64,000 nucleotides of DNA, taken from Sva-07 sp963698435. Lineage in GTDB: Bacteria > Actinomycetota > Acidimicrobiia > Acidimicrobiales > Ilumatobacteraceae. How positions within the stretch are numbered: position 1 is the first letter of the stretch; the number at the start of each line of letters is the position of its first letter. The stretch covers positions 434,001 to 498,000 of the forward strand of contig CAVOQV010000005.1 in the NCBI GenBank assembly GCA_963698435.1, written 5' to 3'. This document shows positions 7,845 through 17,557 of this stretch, piece after piece. Both the position numbers and the translations under genes were made by a program. The notes beneath the pieces were generated by a model. That model did no database searches, was not told the DNA's origin, and saw only the letters and a list, made by a program, of their open reading frames with translations.

Positions 7845-10800
7845 TCAGCCTCGGAACACCAGCCCGCGGTACCCGTCGACGAAGCCGGCGGCTCGGAGGA
7901 TCTCGAGGACACCGACGGGTGCGTCGGCGAGGGGGTGGCCGTCGACCTTGCGAACTTCGACAGACCGGGCGCGGTCGGTCTTGACGAGTGCGATGAGTGC
8001 CTCGGCCCAGGACGGATCGAGCAGCGCGTCGGGGAACGCCACGAGGTGGTGACCGCGGCGATCGAACCACACGAGCGGACGACCGGCACGCAGGACCACC
8101 AGCGACGAGGCGTTGCGCGCAGGCCGCCCCGTCGTGGCGGGCCATGCGAGCGCCGCGCCATACGGCTGGGCAGGGTCGGTTGACGCCAGCACGACCGGAT
8201 CCGGGACGTCGTCCGGCCGGATGATCGGGTCGGGCGTGTCGCGGGCCGATCGCAGCCGGTCGACTGCGCCCGGGACGGCGAACTGGGCAGCGCCGAGACC
8301 GTCGACGAAGTAGCCCCGACGGACCTGACCGCGCTCCTCCAGCACCTTGAGCACGCCGTACACCGCGCTGAATCCACCGACGAGTCCTTCCGCCATGACC
8401 GCCTCGCGGGTGACGACGCCGTGACGCTCGACGAGCTGCATCGCCTGGGCATGTGCCGCTTCGGTCGGGGTCGGTTTCGGGTTCAGCAGGGGTTCGACGA
8501 GGCTCCACCGACCCTGGCCGGCGGGCGGTCCGATCCGGGTGAGGCGACCGGGACGGGGCCGACTCCTCCCGTACGCGGTGCGGCCCTTGGCGGCGGCCTT
8601 GACCTTGGCCCCACCGATCACCGCGCGCAGCGGCGTCAACGAGTCGTTGGTGACCTCGCCTGCCCACACGAGATCCCAGAGCGCAGCGAGCAGTTCCTGA
8701 TCCTGAGCGCCGGGCGCCGCCTCACGGATCTGCCCCCAGAAGCTCGCGCCTCGCTCGGCGAGCAGCGTGCGAATGGCCTCCTGCAGCGTCCCCTCGGCCG
8801 GTTCGCGCTGCTCCCAGCCGGGCGCGAGGAGCGGTAGTTGATCGGCAAAGCACAGCCGTACACGACCGTCGCGTGCCCCGAGCGCGCCGGCGCCGATCCA
8901 CACGACGTCTCCGGCGGTGCACAGCTCGTCGAGCATCGGCGGCCGATATCCGGCGACGCGCACCGGCAACACATCGGTCTCGATCGTTGACGCGACGAGG
9001 GCGGTGCCCGAGAGCACCCCGAGTGTTTCGACGAGCGCGTCCAGCCCGCGTCGCCCGGCCGGGATGTCGTGCCAGGCGGTGAGGAACCGAGCGAAGGCCT
9101 CCTGTTCGACCGGCTCGACCTCCTTGCGCAGCGCGGCGAGCGACCTGCGGCGGAGCTGGCGCAGGACGTCGACGTCGCAGAACTCGCGGGACACTCCTTC
9201 GGGGCGGAACTCACCGACGACGAGGCGCTCCTCGCCCTCCAGCGCTGCGAGGGCGCCGGCGATCCGCTCGGGTGGCGCTGCGAACCGTTTCGCGACCTCG
9301 GCGGTGAGGAACGGGCCGTGGGTACGCGCATAGCGACCGACGATCTCCTCCAACGGTCGGGCGAGCGGTTCGGTGAACGCCATCGGTAGCCCGAGCGGCA
9401 GCGAGCAACCGAACGCGTCCCGGTAGCGAGCGGCATCCTCGGCCGCGATGTACCGGGTCTCGCCTCCCAGTGCGATCTCGATGACACGCTTCTCGTCGAG
9501 CAGTTCCGTCCACCAACGCGTCGGGTCCCCCCCGGCCCCGTCCCCGCCCGGACCGTCGCAGCGCAACTCGACCTCGTCGGCACGGAGGTCGCCGACCTTG
9601 CGGAACACGTCGTGCAGCTCGTCGGCCGACCGGGCGCGGCGACCGTCGGCGAGACACTGGAGCTCCAACTCGACGTCGGCGAGCACTTCGGGGTCGAGCA
9701 GCTCGCGCAATTCCTCCGCACCGAGCAGATCGCGCAAGAGGTCGCGATCGAGTGCAAGGGCTGCAGCTCGACGCTCGGCCAGCGGTGCGTCGCCCTCGTA
9801 CATGTACGCCGCGATCCAGTTGAACAGCAGGCTCGACGCCATCGGACTCGCCTTGCCGGTGTCGACGGTGACCACCCGAATCGATCGCGACCGCAGCAGC
9901 CCGAGCACTTCGCGCAGCGCCGGCACGTCGAAGACGTCCTGCAGGCACTCGCGCGACGTCTCCAGCAGGATCGGGAACGTCGGGTACTTGGCGGCGACCG
10001 CAAGGAGGTCGGCGGCGCGCTGGCGCTGCTGCCACAGCGGTGTGCGACGGTCCGGGCGCCGGCGCGGCAGCAGCAGCGCTCTGCCGGCGCATTCTCGGAA
10101 GCGAGCCGAGAACAGAGCGGTCTGCGGCAGCGTCTCGACGACGAGCTCGTCGATGTCCTCCGGATCGATCATCAGCGCCTCGATCGGCAGCTCGACAGCG
10201 GACTCGGGGAGGCGGATGACGATGCCGTCGTCGCCCCACATCGACTCGACCGGAATGTCGTAGCGTTCGATCAGGCGCCGCTCGATCGCCATCGCCCACG
10301 GCGCGTGCACCGGTGTACCGAACGGGCTGAGGATGCAGATGCGCCAGTCGCCGATCTCGTCCTGGAACCGCTCGACCACGACCGTGCGATCGTCGGGGAC
10401 CGCACCGGTCGCCTCGACCTGCTCGGCGAGGTACTGCTGCAGGTTGCCGGCGGCGAACGTGTCGAGTGAGTAGTGGTTCATCAGTCGCTCGGTCGCCGCG
10501 TCGTCGTCGAGTTCGCGGATCTCGCGGACGAAGGCACCGAGGGCTCGTCCCAATTCGAGCGGCCGACCCGGCCGATCGCCGTGCCAGAACGGCATCTTGC
10601 CGGGCTGGCCGGGCGCCGGGCTGACGGTGACGCGTTCGAACGTGATGTCCTCGATCCGCCACGTCGACGCACCGAGCACGAACGTCTCCCCCGGGCGGCT
10701 CTCGTAGACCATCTCCTCGTCGAGCTCGCCGACGCGGGTGCCATCGGGCAGGAACACGCCGAACAGCCCTCGATCGGGGATCGTGCCGCCGCTGGTGACG

Positions 10801-12371
10801 GCGAGGCGCTTCGAGCCGTCGCGGGCGCGCAGGCGATCGTTGATGCGGTCCCACACGATGCGCGGGCGCAGCTCGGAGAACTCCTCGCTCGGGTATCGAC
10901 CCGACAGCAGGTCGAGCACGTTCGACAGCAGGTCGTCGGAGATCTCGGCGAAACTCGCACAGCGCCGCACCATGGCGGCCACCTCGTCGACCGAGCACTC
11001 CTCGACGATCGCCACATGAGCGACGATCTGCTGGGCGAGCACGTCGAGCGGGTTGCGCAGGTAGCGGGTCGACTCGATCTCGCCGTCGATCATTCGGCGG
11101 GTGACGATCGCTGCTTCCAGCAGGTCGCCGCGGTGCTTGGGAAAGATCGATCCGCGCGACGGCTCTCCCACCTGGTGTCCGGCGCGGCCGATGCGCTGCA
11201 ACCCCCGGCTGACCGCGCCGGGTGACTCGACCTGGATCACGAGGTCGACCGCTCCCATGTCGATGCCCAGCTCGAGCGACGACGTTGCCACGATCGCACG
11301 GAGGTCACCGCGCTTGAGGCGGTCCTCGATCACGACGCGCTGCTCACGGGCGAGCGAGCCATGATGGGCGCGCACCAGCTCGTCGAGCACCTCGCCGGTC
11401 ACCGGGTCGACGATGCCGGGAACACCCTCCTCGATCGCCAGTTCGTTGAGCTTGGCAGCGAGGCGCTCGGCGGCCCGGCGGGCGTTGCAGAAGATGATCG
11501 TGGTGCGATTGGCGAGGATACGCCGGAGGATCTCCGGGTAGATGCTGGGCCAGATCGACGTGCGCCGTTCGGTGAGCGCCGCCGTTGCCGGGCCGGGCGT
11601 CAACTCGACCTTCACCTCACCGATGGTCGACATGTCCTCGATCGGGATGACGACTTCGACCTCGAGCTGTTTGCGGATGCCGGCATCGACGATCTGCACC
11701 GGTCGCCTGCGCCCGGGCTCCGCCCAGCCGCCCAGGAATTCGGCAACCTCCTCCAGCGGGCGCTGCGTCGCCGACAGCCCGATGCGCTGCGGCGGTGTGT
11801 CGGTGACCTCCTCGAGCCGCTCCAGCGTCAGCATCAGATGGGCACCACGCTTGGTGGTGGCCATCGCGTGGATCTCGTCGATGATCACCGTCTCGACTCC
11901 TGCCAGCGTCTCACGCGCCGACGACGTCAGCATCAGATACAGCGACTCCGGCGTGGTGATCAGCAGATCGGGTGGGCGCCGGATCAGCTTCTGACGATCG
12001 TTGGCAGCAGTGTCGCCCGTGCGCATACCCACCTGTGGCGCAACGAACTGCTCCCCCAACCGTTCGGCCGCGAGCTCGATGCCCTTCAGCGGGGCCCGAA
12101 GGTTCTTCTCGATGTCGAATGCGAGCGCCCGCAATGGCGAGATGTACAGCACCCGCGTACGTTGCGATCGCTCCTCGGGTCGAGGCGTCGTGGTGAGCCG
12201 GTCGATCGAGGCGAGGAACGCGGTGAGGGTCTTGCCCGATCCGGTCGGGGCGCAGATCAGCGTGTGTTCGCCGGCCGCGATGTGGGGCCAACCCTGCACC
12301 TGCGGGGAGGTCGGCTCGGGAAACGACGCCGCGAACCACTCCCTGACGGCCGGCGAGAACGCCTCCAACAC
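7845..12371 (-). CDS. lhr: Lhr-type large superfamily 2 helicase
   Basis: 1508 residues, the full size of bacterial Lhr. Walker A APTGSGKT near residue 40, DEIH box, SATQRPLEE (motif III), CNARRAAERLA (motif IV region) and QRIGRAGH (motif VI) make up the Lhr core in the first 850 residues; the remaining part is the Lhr C-terminal domain of winged-helix repeats. Lhr unwinds RNA:DNA and DNA duplexes and is linked to DNA repair. Start codon is GTG at 12371; upstream lies the hairpin at 12422-12454. Confidence 0.94.
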   Translation of the reverse strand: MLEAFSPAVREWFAASFPEPTSPQVQGWPHIAAGEHTLICAPTGSGKTLTAFLASIDRLTTTPRPEERSQRTRVLYISPLRALAFDIEKNLRAPLKGIELAAERLGEQFVAPQVGMRTGDTAANDRQKLIRRPPDLLITTPESLYLMLTSSARETLAGVETVIIDEIHAMATTKRGAHLMLTLERLEEVTDTPPQRIGLSATQRPLEEVAEFLGGWAEPGRRRPVQIVDAGIRKQLEVEVVIPIEDMSTIGEVKVELTPGPATAALTERRTSIWPSIYPEILRRILANRTTIIFCNARRAAERLAAKLNELAIEEGVPGIVDPVTGEVLDELVRAHHGSLAREQRVVIEDRLKRGDLRAIVATSSLELGIDMGAVDLVIQVESPGAVSRGLQRIGRAGHQVGEPSRGSIFPKHRGDLLEAAIVTRRMIDGEIESTRYLRNPLDVLAQQIVAHVAIVEECSVDEVAAMVRRCASFAEISDDLLSNVLDLLSGRYPSEEFSELRPRIVWDRINDRLRARDGSKRLAVTSGGTIPDRGLFGVFLPDGTRVGELDEEMVYESRPGETFVLGASTWRIEDITFERVTVSPAPGQPGKMPFWHGDRPGRPLELGRALGAFVREIRELDDDAATERLMNHYSLDTFAAGNLQQYLAEQVEATGAVPDDRTVVVERFQDEIGDWRICILSPFGTPVHAPWAMAIERRLIERYDIPVESMWGDDGIVIRLPESAVELPIEALMIDPEDIDELVVETLPQTALFSARFRECAGRALLLPRRRPDRRTPLWQQRQRAADLLAVAAKYPTFPILLETSRECLQDVFDVPALREVLGLLRSRSIRVVTVDTGKASPMASSLLFNWIAAYMYEGDAPLAERRAAALALDRDLLRDLLGAEELRELLDPEVLADVELELQCLADGRRARSADELHDVFRKVGDLRADEVELRCDGPGGDGAGGDPTRWWTELLDEKRVIEIALGGETRYIAAEDAARYRDAFGCSLPLGLPMAFTEPLARPLEEIVGRYARTHGPFLTAEVAKRFAAPPERIAGALAALEGEERLVVGEFRPEGVSREFCDVDVLRQLRRRSLAALRKEVEPVEQEAFARFLTAWHDIPAGRRGLDALVETLGVLSGTALVASTIETDVLPVRVAGYRPPMLDELCTAGDVVWIGAGALGARDGRVRLCFADQLPLLAPGWEQREPAEGTLQEAIRTLLAERGASFWGQIREAAPGAQDQELLAALWDLVWAGEVTNDSLTPLRAVIGGAKVKAAAKGRTAYGRSRPRPGRLTRIGPPAGQGRWSLVEPLLNPKPTPTEAAHAQAMQLVERHGVVTREAVMAEGLVGGFSAVYGVLKVLEERGQVRRGYFVDGLGAAQFAVPGAVDRLRSARDTPDPIIRPDDVPDPVVLASTDPAQPYGAALAWPATTGRPARNASSLVVLRAGRPLVWFDRRGHHLVAFPDALLDPSWAEALIALVKTDRARSVEVRKVDGHPLADAPVGVLEILRAAGFVDGYRGLVFRG

Positions 12372-12421
12372 GGGGTGCGCAGCGATCGCGCCACGCTACC
12401 CAGCAGCCCAACGAAGCAACC

Positions 12422-12454
12422 CGTGGTTCCCCAGCTCAGGGCTCGGGAACCACG
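12422..12454. terminator. Hairpin between PCuAC gene and lhr
   Basis: Perfect 10-bp stem CGTGGTTCCC / GGGAACCACG (12422-12431 and 12445-12454) with a 13-nt loop. On the minus strand it begins 16 nt after the stop of the PCuAC gene and 51 nt before lhr starts, so it probably terminates the former. There is no poly-U tract, only a weakly T-rich stretch after it, as is common for actinobacterial terminators. Confidence 0.6.
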
Positions 12455-12469
12455 AGTGGCCGGGTCGGG

Positions 12470-13123
12470 TCAGCCGGCGGTGGTCTCCGTCATGTCGTCG
12501 TCCATGTCTCCGCTCATGTCGTTCATGTCGTCGTCGCCCATCTCCATCGCCAGGGGACGGACCGGCGCGCCAACGGTCACCTCGGTGCCATCGTCGAAGA
12601 CCATGGTGACGTCGATCGTGCCGACGATGTCGGCGGGATCGATGTCGATCAGCATGATGTGCGGACCGCCCGGTTCCAGGGTGAAGCTCCCCCCGGCGGG
12701 AACCACGAATCCCTCGGGCACCTCCTGCATCTGCATCGACCCGTCGCCACCCATGATCGTCTCGTGAATCTCGACGGTGGCGTCGAACGGCACCGATGCA
12801 CTCACCAGCGTCACGTCGCTGTCGCCGTCGTTGGTGATCGTGCCGTAGGCGGCGGACCGGGTCTGTCCCTCTGCGGGTTCGCGCATCCAGACGTCGGTGA
12901 CCGTGATGTCACCCACCGTGGCCTCGCCACCGGGCATCGCGTCCATGTCGTCGTCCATGTCGTCGCTCATGCCGTTGCTCATGGTGGTCTCGGACGCCAT
13001 CTCGGTCGTCTCGGCGACGGAGTCGGACGAGCTGTCGTCGTCGCTGCCGCACGCGGCCAGCGACACGACAAGGGCCGAGGCGGCGAGCGGGGCCAGGAGG
13101 AGTTTGGTTCGGTTGTGGTTCAC
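12470..13123 (-). CDS. PCuAC-type copper chaperone lipoprotein with Met/Asp-rich tails
   Basis: 217 residues, GTG start. Signal peptide with lipobox SLAAC (Cys25), so exported and lipid-anchored. The PCuAC copper site is present: VEIHETIM...MQMQEV followed by GPHIMLI, the His/Met pattern that binds Cu(I) for delivery to cytochrome oxidase. Unusual: Met- and Asp-rich segments both before the domain (MSDDMDDDMDAM) and at the C-terminus (MSGDMDDDM), which could hold extra copper. Monocistronic; hairpin downstream. The nearby ccm operon also serves cytochrome assembly but is not adjacent. Confidence 0.88.
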   Translation of the reverse strand: MNHNRTKLLLAPLAASALVVSLAACGSDDDSSSDSVAETTEMASETTMSNGMSDDMDDDMDAMPGGEATVGDITVTDVWMREPAEGQTRSAAYGTITNDGDSDVTLVSASVPFDATVEIHETIMGGDGSMQMQEVPEGFVVPAGGSFTLEPGGPHIMLIDIDPADIVGTIDVTMVFDDGTEVTVGAPVRPLAMEMGDDDMNDMSGDMDDDMTETTAG

Positions 13124-13240
13124 GACCCGACAGGTCGCCCGTCACCACCGTCTGGTTCCCGATCGTCCGAAATGTGCTCGGATCGACCCAGCGAACTGCC
13201 TGGCACGCGCTTCGCCCGCTGCGGGTTCCGGCACTCGGAG

Positions 13241-14878
13241 TCAGCGACGCTCGGACACGGCGCCGCGCTCGACGTCGAGCGTCCGCGTCAGACGAACCCG
13301 GTCGAGGAGATCGCGGTCGTGGGTCACGAGGAGCACCGTGCCCTCAAACGTGTCGAGCGCCTGTTCGAGCTGCTCGATCGCCGGGAGATCGAGATGGTTG
13401 GTCGGCTCGTCGAGCACGAGCAGATTCGCGCCGTTCGCCATCAACAGCGCCAGCGACGCCCGCGTCCGCTCGCCCGGCGACAACGTGCCGGCAACGCGGT
13501 GGACGTGCTCGGCCCCCAGCCCGAACTTGGCGAGCAACGTCCGGGCCTCCCCGGTCTGCAGTCCCGTCGACGCGGTGAACGCGTCCAGCAACGACTCGTC
13601 ACCGAGCAGTTCGGAACGGGCCTGTTCGATCTCCCCGACGACCACGCTCGACCCCAACGACGCGCTCCCGGCATCGGGTTCGATCCGGCCGAGCAACAGC
13701 GAGATCAGCGTGGTCTTCCCGCTGCCGTTCGCCCCCACCAACGCCACACGGTCGCCGACGAGCAGGTCGAGATCGACCGGGCCCAGCCGGAACGACCCGC
13801 GATCGACCACGGCTGCCCGAGCCGTCGCCACGACATCGCCGCTGCGACCCGCAGCGGGAATCGTCAACCGCAACTCCCACGCCTCACGCGGCTCGTCGAC
13901 GGCCTCCAGACGTTCGGCGGCCTTCTGCGTGCGCGCTGCCCTGCCCGCCAGCTGCTCGGTCTGGTTGACCTTGAAGTGGCGGATGTGCTTGTCCGTCTCG
14001 CCGGACTTCTTCACCTTCGCCTGGCCCTGGGTCGCCCATTCCCGCTCACGCTGGGCGCGGTGCTGAAGTGCCGACCGCTTCGCGTCGTACTCCTCGAAGC
14101 GTTCGCGGGCGTGCTGCTTGACGAGTTCTCGCTCGGCCAGGAACGATTCCCACCCCCCGGCGAACCAGGTCGCGCGGTGCGAGTGGTGATCGATCTCGAC
14201 GACATCGGTGATCGTGCGGCGCAGGAACGACCGGTCGTGGCTGACCAGCAGGATGGGAGCGTCCACGCCGAGGACCCAACGCTCGAGCCGTTCCAGGCCG
14301 TCGAGGTCGAGGTCGTTCGTCGGTTCGTCGAGCAGGAAGACGTCGTAGCGCGAGAGCAGCAACGACGCCAACGACGAGCGGGCGGCTTCGCCGCCCGACA
14401 GCGAGATCGTCGGTTGATCGAGGAGCGGTTCGTCGAGTCCGAGTTCGTTCCACACCTCGCCGACACGCGCGTCGAAGTCGGCAGCACCGAGCGCCAGCCA
14501 TCGCTCGAGGGCGTCCGAATACCGATCGTCCGAGCCCGATTCGGCTGATGCCAGCGCGGCCGTCGCAGCATCGAGTTCGACCTGCGCGCCCCCGACCCCG
14601 CTTCGGCGTGCGAGGAACGCACGAACGGTTTCGGTCGCGGAGCGCTCGGGTTCCTGTGGGAGCAGACCGACGTTGGCGGTGCGTGGCACCACGTCGACCG
14701 ATCCCCGGTCGAGGTCGACCAGGCCGCCGAGCGCGCCGAGCAGCGTCGACTTGCCCACGCCGTTGGGACCGACGAGGCCGACTCGATGGCCCGGTGCGAG
14801 GGTGAGGTCGACGTCGTCGAGCACGACGAGCGGACCTCGGACGACGGTGAGAGAACGGGCGATGAGCGATGCGGGCAC
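13241..14878 (-). CDS. ABC-F family ATPase
   Basis: 545 residues with two nucleotide-binding domains and no membrane segments: Walker A GPNGVGKST and GANGSGKTT, signatures LSGGEAARS and LSPGERTRA, Walker B LLDEPTNDLDLD and LVLDEPTNHLDLP. Between them lies the charged linker (about 225-300) with coiled-coil character that contacts the ribosome. ABC-F proteins act on the ribosome as translation factors or antibiotic-protection proteins; which one cannot be told here. GTG start at 14878 preceded by a good Shine-Dalgarno GGAGGT 7-8 nt upstream. Confidence 0.92.
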   Translation of the reverse strand: MPASLIARSLTVVRGPLVVLDDVDLTLAPGHRVGLVGPNGVGKSTLLGALGGLVDLDRGSVDVVPRTANVGLLPQEPERSATETVRAFLARRSGVGGAQVELDAATAALASAESGSDDRYSDALERWLALGAADFDARVGEVWNELGLDEPLLDQPTISLSGGEAARSSLASLLLSRYDVFLLDEPTNDLDLDGLERLERWVLGVDAPILLVSHDRSFLRRTITDVVEIDHHSHRATWFAGGWESFLAERELVKQHARERFEEYDAKRSALQHRAQREREWATQGQAKVKKSGETDKHIRHFKVNQTEQLAGRAARTQKAAERLEAVDEPREAWELRLTIPAAGRSGDVVATARAAVVDRGSFRLGPVDLDLLVGDRVALVGANGSGKTTLISLLLGRIEPDAGSASLGSSVVVGEIEQARSELLGDESLLDAFTASTGLQTGEARTLLAKFGLGAEHVHRVAGTLSPGERTRASLALLMANGANLLVLDEPTNHLDLPAIEQLEQALDTFEGTVLLVTHDRDLLDRVRLTRTLDVERGAVSERR

Positions 14879-15092
14879 GAAGGCACCTCCACGAAGGGCG
14901 AGCAGGGGAACGAGCAGACGGAGGACGGCTCACTGATCGGTCATCACCCGAGACCGTACCCGACCCCGCCGTCGAAGTCCCGCTGGTTTGTGGCGCTGCG
15001 AGCGACGACGCAGGCGTTTTCCGAGCGAGTTGGCATTTTCCGCCGCAGGTGGGTTGTCGGCGGGGTCTGGTGCGGCAGACTCGGATGCTCCG

Positions 15093-16793
15093 ATGCCGAC
15101 CGTGATCCTCCGACCTTGGCAGTGCGCCGCGTACGAAGCCTTCCGCTCCAGCCCGGACTCCGACTACCTCGCCGTCGCCACACCGGGTGCCGGCAAGACC
15201 ACGTTCGCGCTCACGTGCGCCCGGGCGAGCCTCGCCGAGGAACCGCGCACGCTGGTCGTGGTCGCTCCGACCAGCCACCTGAAAGTGCAGTGGTCGCTCG
15301 CCGCGCATCGGCTCGGCCTCCAACTCGATCCCGACTGGAGCCCCGGCGAGGGCCTCGCCCGCGACGTACACGGACTGGTCACCACGTACCAGCAGATCGC
15401 CACCGGCAACACCGCCGCAAAGCTCGCGGGGCTGTCCGCCGACGGGTTCGTGATCCTCGACGAGATCCACCACGCCGGCCACGAGAAGGCCTGGGGTGAC
15501 GGCATCCGGGTGGCGTTCGGGCATGCCGCTCGGCGCCTGTCGCTGTCCGGCACCCCGTTCCGCAGCGACGCCGTCCCGATCCCCTTCGTTCGCTACGACG
15601 CCGGCGGCGGCGAGGGCGACATGGCCCACGCCGACTACACCTACGGCTACGCCGACGCACTGCGCGACGGCGGCGTGGTGCGACCGGTGTACTTCCCCCG
15701 AGTCGACGGCGAAATGGAGTGGACGACGGCGTCGGGCGACGTGATCAACGCCAGCTTCCAGGACGAGCTGACCAAGGACCAGATGTCGATGCGCCTGCGC
15801 ACGGCGCTCAGCCTGGAGGGCGAGTGGATGCCGAGCGTGCTCGCCCGAGCGAACGACCAACTGCGCTCGATTCGCGAGGCCCATCGAGACGCGGGCGGCC
15901 TGGTGATCGCCATCGATCAGGATCATGCCCAGGGCATCGCCCGGCTGTTGCGCGATCGGTTCGGGACGCCCGCCGATGTGGTCGTCAGCGACGATCCGAC
16001 CGCATCGAGGAAGATCGCCGAGTTCGCTCAGAACGACCGGCCGTGGTTGGTGGCCGTCCGGATGGTGTCGGAGGGCGTCGACATCCCGCGCCTGCGCGTC
16101 GGCGTGTTCGCCACCACCACGTCGACGGAACTGTTCTTCCGTCAGGCGGTCGGCCGCTTCGTCCGCTGGCAAGCGGGGCGACCGAGCCAGAAGGCGTACG
16201 TCTACATTCCCGACGATCCTCGCCTGCGTTCGCACGCGTTCGAGATCGCCGAGGCGCGCCGGCACGTCCTGCGGCCCCCGGGGACCGAGGACGGCGACGA
16301 GTTCCAGGTCGACGGCGGCCTCGACGCTCAGGTGCATCCCGACGACGAGGCCGAACAACTCGCGCTGTTCGCCGTGGTCTCGTCGACGGCCACCGACATC
16401 ACGGTGCACACCGTGACCGAGGAGGGGGTGCGATTCGAGCCGCTCTTCTCGCCCGACGAGCTGCAGGCACCTCGCTATGACGACGAGCTCGAGATCGCCG
16501 AGCCGCTGTTCGTCGCCGACCCGCTGTTGAGCGTCGAGTTGCCCGAGGTTCCGACCGCGGCCGGACTCGTGCCGTCGGGATCGCTGAGCGTGGCCGAGCG
16601 AAAGGATGACCTGCGCACCCGCAATGCCCACGTCGCCAAACGGCTCGTCGACATCACCGGCTGGGGCCACGCCAAGGTGCAGGGGGAGATGAACCGGCTC
16701 GCCGGCGTCACCCGCGTCGCGACGGCCACCACCGAGCAACTCGAACGGCGACTCCGCTACGCCGAGAGCTGGCTGCGCCGCCTCCAACGCTGA
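15093..16793 (+). CDS. DEAD/DEAH-box superfamily 2 helicase
   Basis: 566 residues from the ATG at 15093. Walker A TPGAGKTT near residue 34, DEIHHAG (motif II), SGTPFRS (motif III), and VRMVSEGVDIPRL with FFRQAVGRFVR (motifs V and VI) place it with type III restriction/RAD25-like helicases. The C-terminal 130 residues are acidic and carry no recognised domain; the very end (GHAKVQGEMNRLAGV) may be a small DNA-binding fold. Divergent from the ABC-F gene. No methylase or nuclease partner nearby, so a restriction role is not supported. Confidence 0.88.
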   Translation: MPTVILRPWQCAAYEAFRSSPDSDYLAVATPGAGKTTFALTCARASLAEEPRTLVVVAPTSHLKVQWSLAAHRLGLQLDPDWSPGEGLARDVHGLVTTYQQIATGNTAAKLAGLSADGFVILDEIHHAGHEKAWGDGIRVAFGHAARRLSLSGTPFRSDAVPIPFVRYDAGGGEGDMAHADYTYGYADALRDGGVVRPVYFPRVDGEMEWTTASGDVINASFQDELTKDQMSMRLRTALSLEGEWMPSVLARANDQLRSIREAHRDAGGLVIAIDQDHAQGIARLLRDRFGTPADVVVSDDPTASRKIAEFAQNDRPWLVAVRMVSEGVDIPRLRVGVFATTTSTELFFRQAVGRFVRWQAGRPSQKAYVYIPDDPRLRSHAFEIAEARRHVLRPPGTEDGDEFQVDGGLDAQVHPDDEAEQLALFAVVSSTATDITVHTVTEEGVRFEPLFSPDELQAPRYDDELEIAEPLFVADPLLSVELPEVPTAAGLVPSGSLSVAERKDDLRTRNAHVAKRLVDITGWGHAKVQGEMNRLAGVTRVATATTEQLERRLRYAESWLRRLQR

Positions 16794-16885
16794 ACCCGAT
16801 CGGTCGGCGTCACCTCAGGCCCGGCCCGGTGCGACATGACGCGCTCGGTCCGGTGTGACACGGGGCGGGTGTTCGGGGGCGCCGG

Positions 16886-16891
16886 TAGGAT
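16886..16891 (+). promoter_or_regulatory. -10 box of the DtxR-family gene
   Basis: TAGGAT 6 nt before the ATG at 16898, the spacing of a leaderless promoter. The intervening CGAGGG is too close to the ATG to act as a normal Shine-Dalgarno. Confidence 0.5.
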
Positions 16892-16897
16892 CGAGGG

Positions 16898-17557
16898 ATG
16901 CCAGCGAGCGGTGAACACCACCCCGCCTTCGAGGAGTACTGCGAGTGCATCTTCGAGCTGCACGAGGACGACGTCGAGGTCATCCAGGCGCGCATCGCCG
17001 AGCGACTCCAGGTGTCGAGACCCGCCGTGAGCGAGATGATGAAACGTCTCGAAGCCGAGGGCCTGATCACGTCCAGTGACGGGATCCATCTCACCGACGC
17101 CGGTCGGCGGCTCGGCGAACGCGTCGTTCGCCGGCACCGCCTCGCCGAGGTCTTCCTCACCGATGTACTCAAACTGAGCTGGGCCGAGGCGCACCACGAG
17201 GCCGGCAAGTGGGAGCACATCATGAGCGACTCGGTCGAGAAGGCGCTCAACGACCTCTTGGGATCGCCGACGACCTGCCCACACGGCAACCCGATCCCGG
17301 GTTCCGGTTACGAGGCGCCCGATTCCGGGCCGCTCTCGGCGATCTCGGTCGGTTCGCCCTTCACCGTGCGACGGATCACCGAGGAGCTCGAATTCGAGCC
17401 CGGCCTGCTCGAATTCCTCGAGGAATCGGCGATCCAGCCGGGGAACCGGGGCATGGTCACCGCCGCGTCCCCCGACGGCACGCTGACCGTCGAGATCGAC
17501 GGTCGTCACATCGGGGTCGGATCGTTCGCGAGCGAACGTATCTTGGTCACCTCGTGA
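16898..17557 (+). CDS. DtxR/MntR-family metal-dependent regulator with atypical ligands
   Basis: 219 residues: winged helix (QVSRPAVSEMMKRLEAEGLI), dimerisation domain with HHEAGKWEHIMSD and CPHGNPIPG, then an SH3-like FeoA domain (residues about 145-219). Compared with DtxR, Met10 is replaced by Glu (as in the Asp of MntR) and Cys102 by Gly, while the Glu-His pair of WEHIMSD and the ancillary-site HH are kept. Metal preference (Fe or Mn) is therefore uncertain. GTG of the following lipoprotein overlaps its stop codon. Confidence 0.88.
   Translation: MPASGEHHPAFEEYCECIFELHEDDVEVIQARIAERLQVSRPAVSEMMKRLEAEGLITSSDGIHLTDAGRRLGERVVRRHRLAEVFLTDVLKLSWAEAHHEAGKWEHIMSDSVEKALNDLLGSPTTCPHGNPIPGSGYEAPDSGPLSAISVGSPFTVRRITEELEFEPGLLEFLEESAIQPGNRGMVTAASPDGTLTVEIDGRHIGVGSFASERILVTS

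Noticed and set aside
14930..14944. A four-codon upstream ORF (MTDQ) in the leader of the ABC-F gene as an antibiotic-sensing attenuator
   Set aside because: Such short ORFs are frequent by chance; no Shine-Dalgarno, no paired hairpins and no conserved arrest motif are visible.
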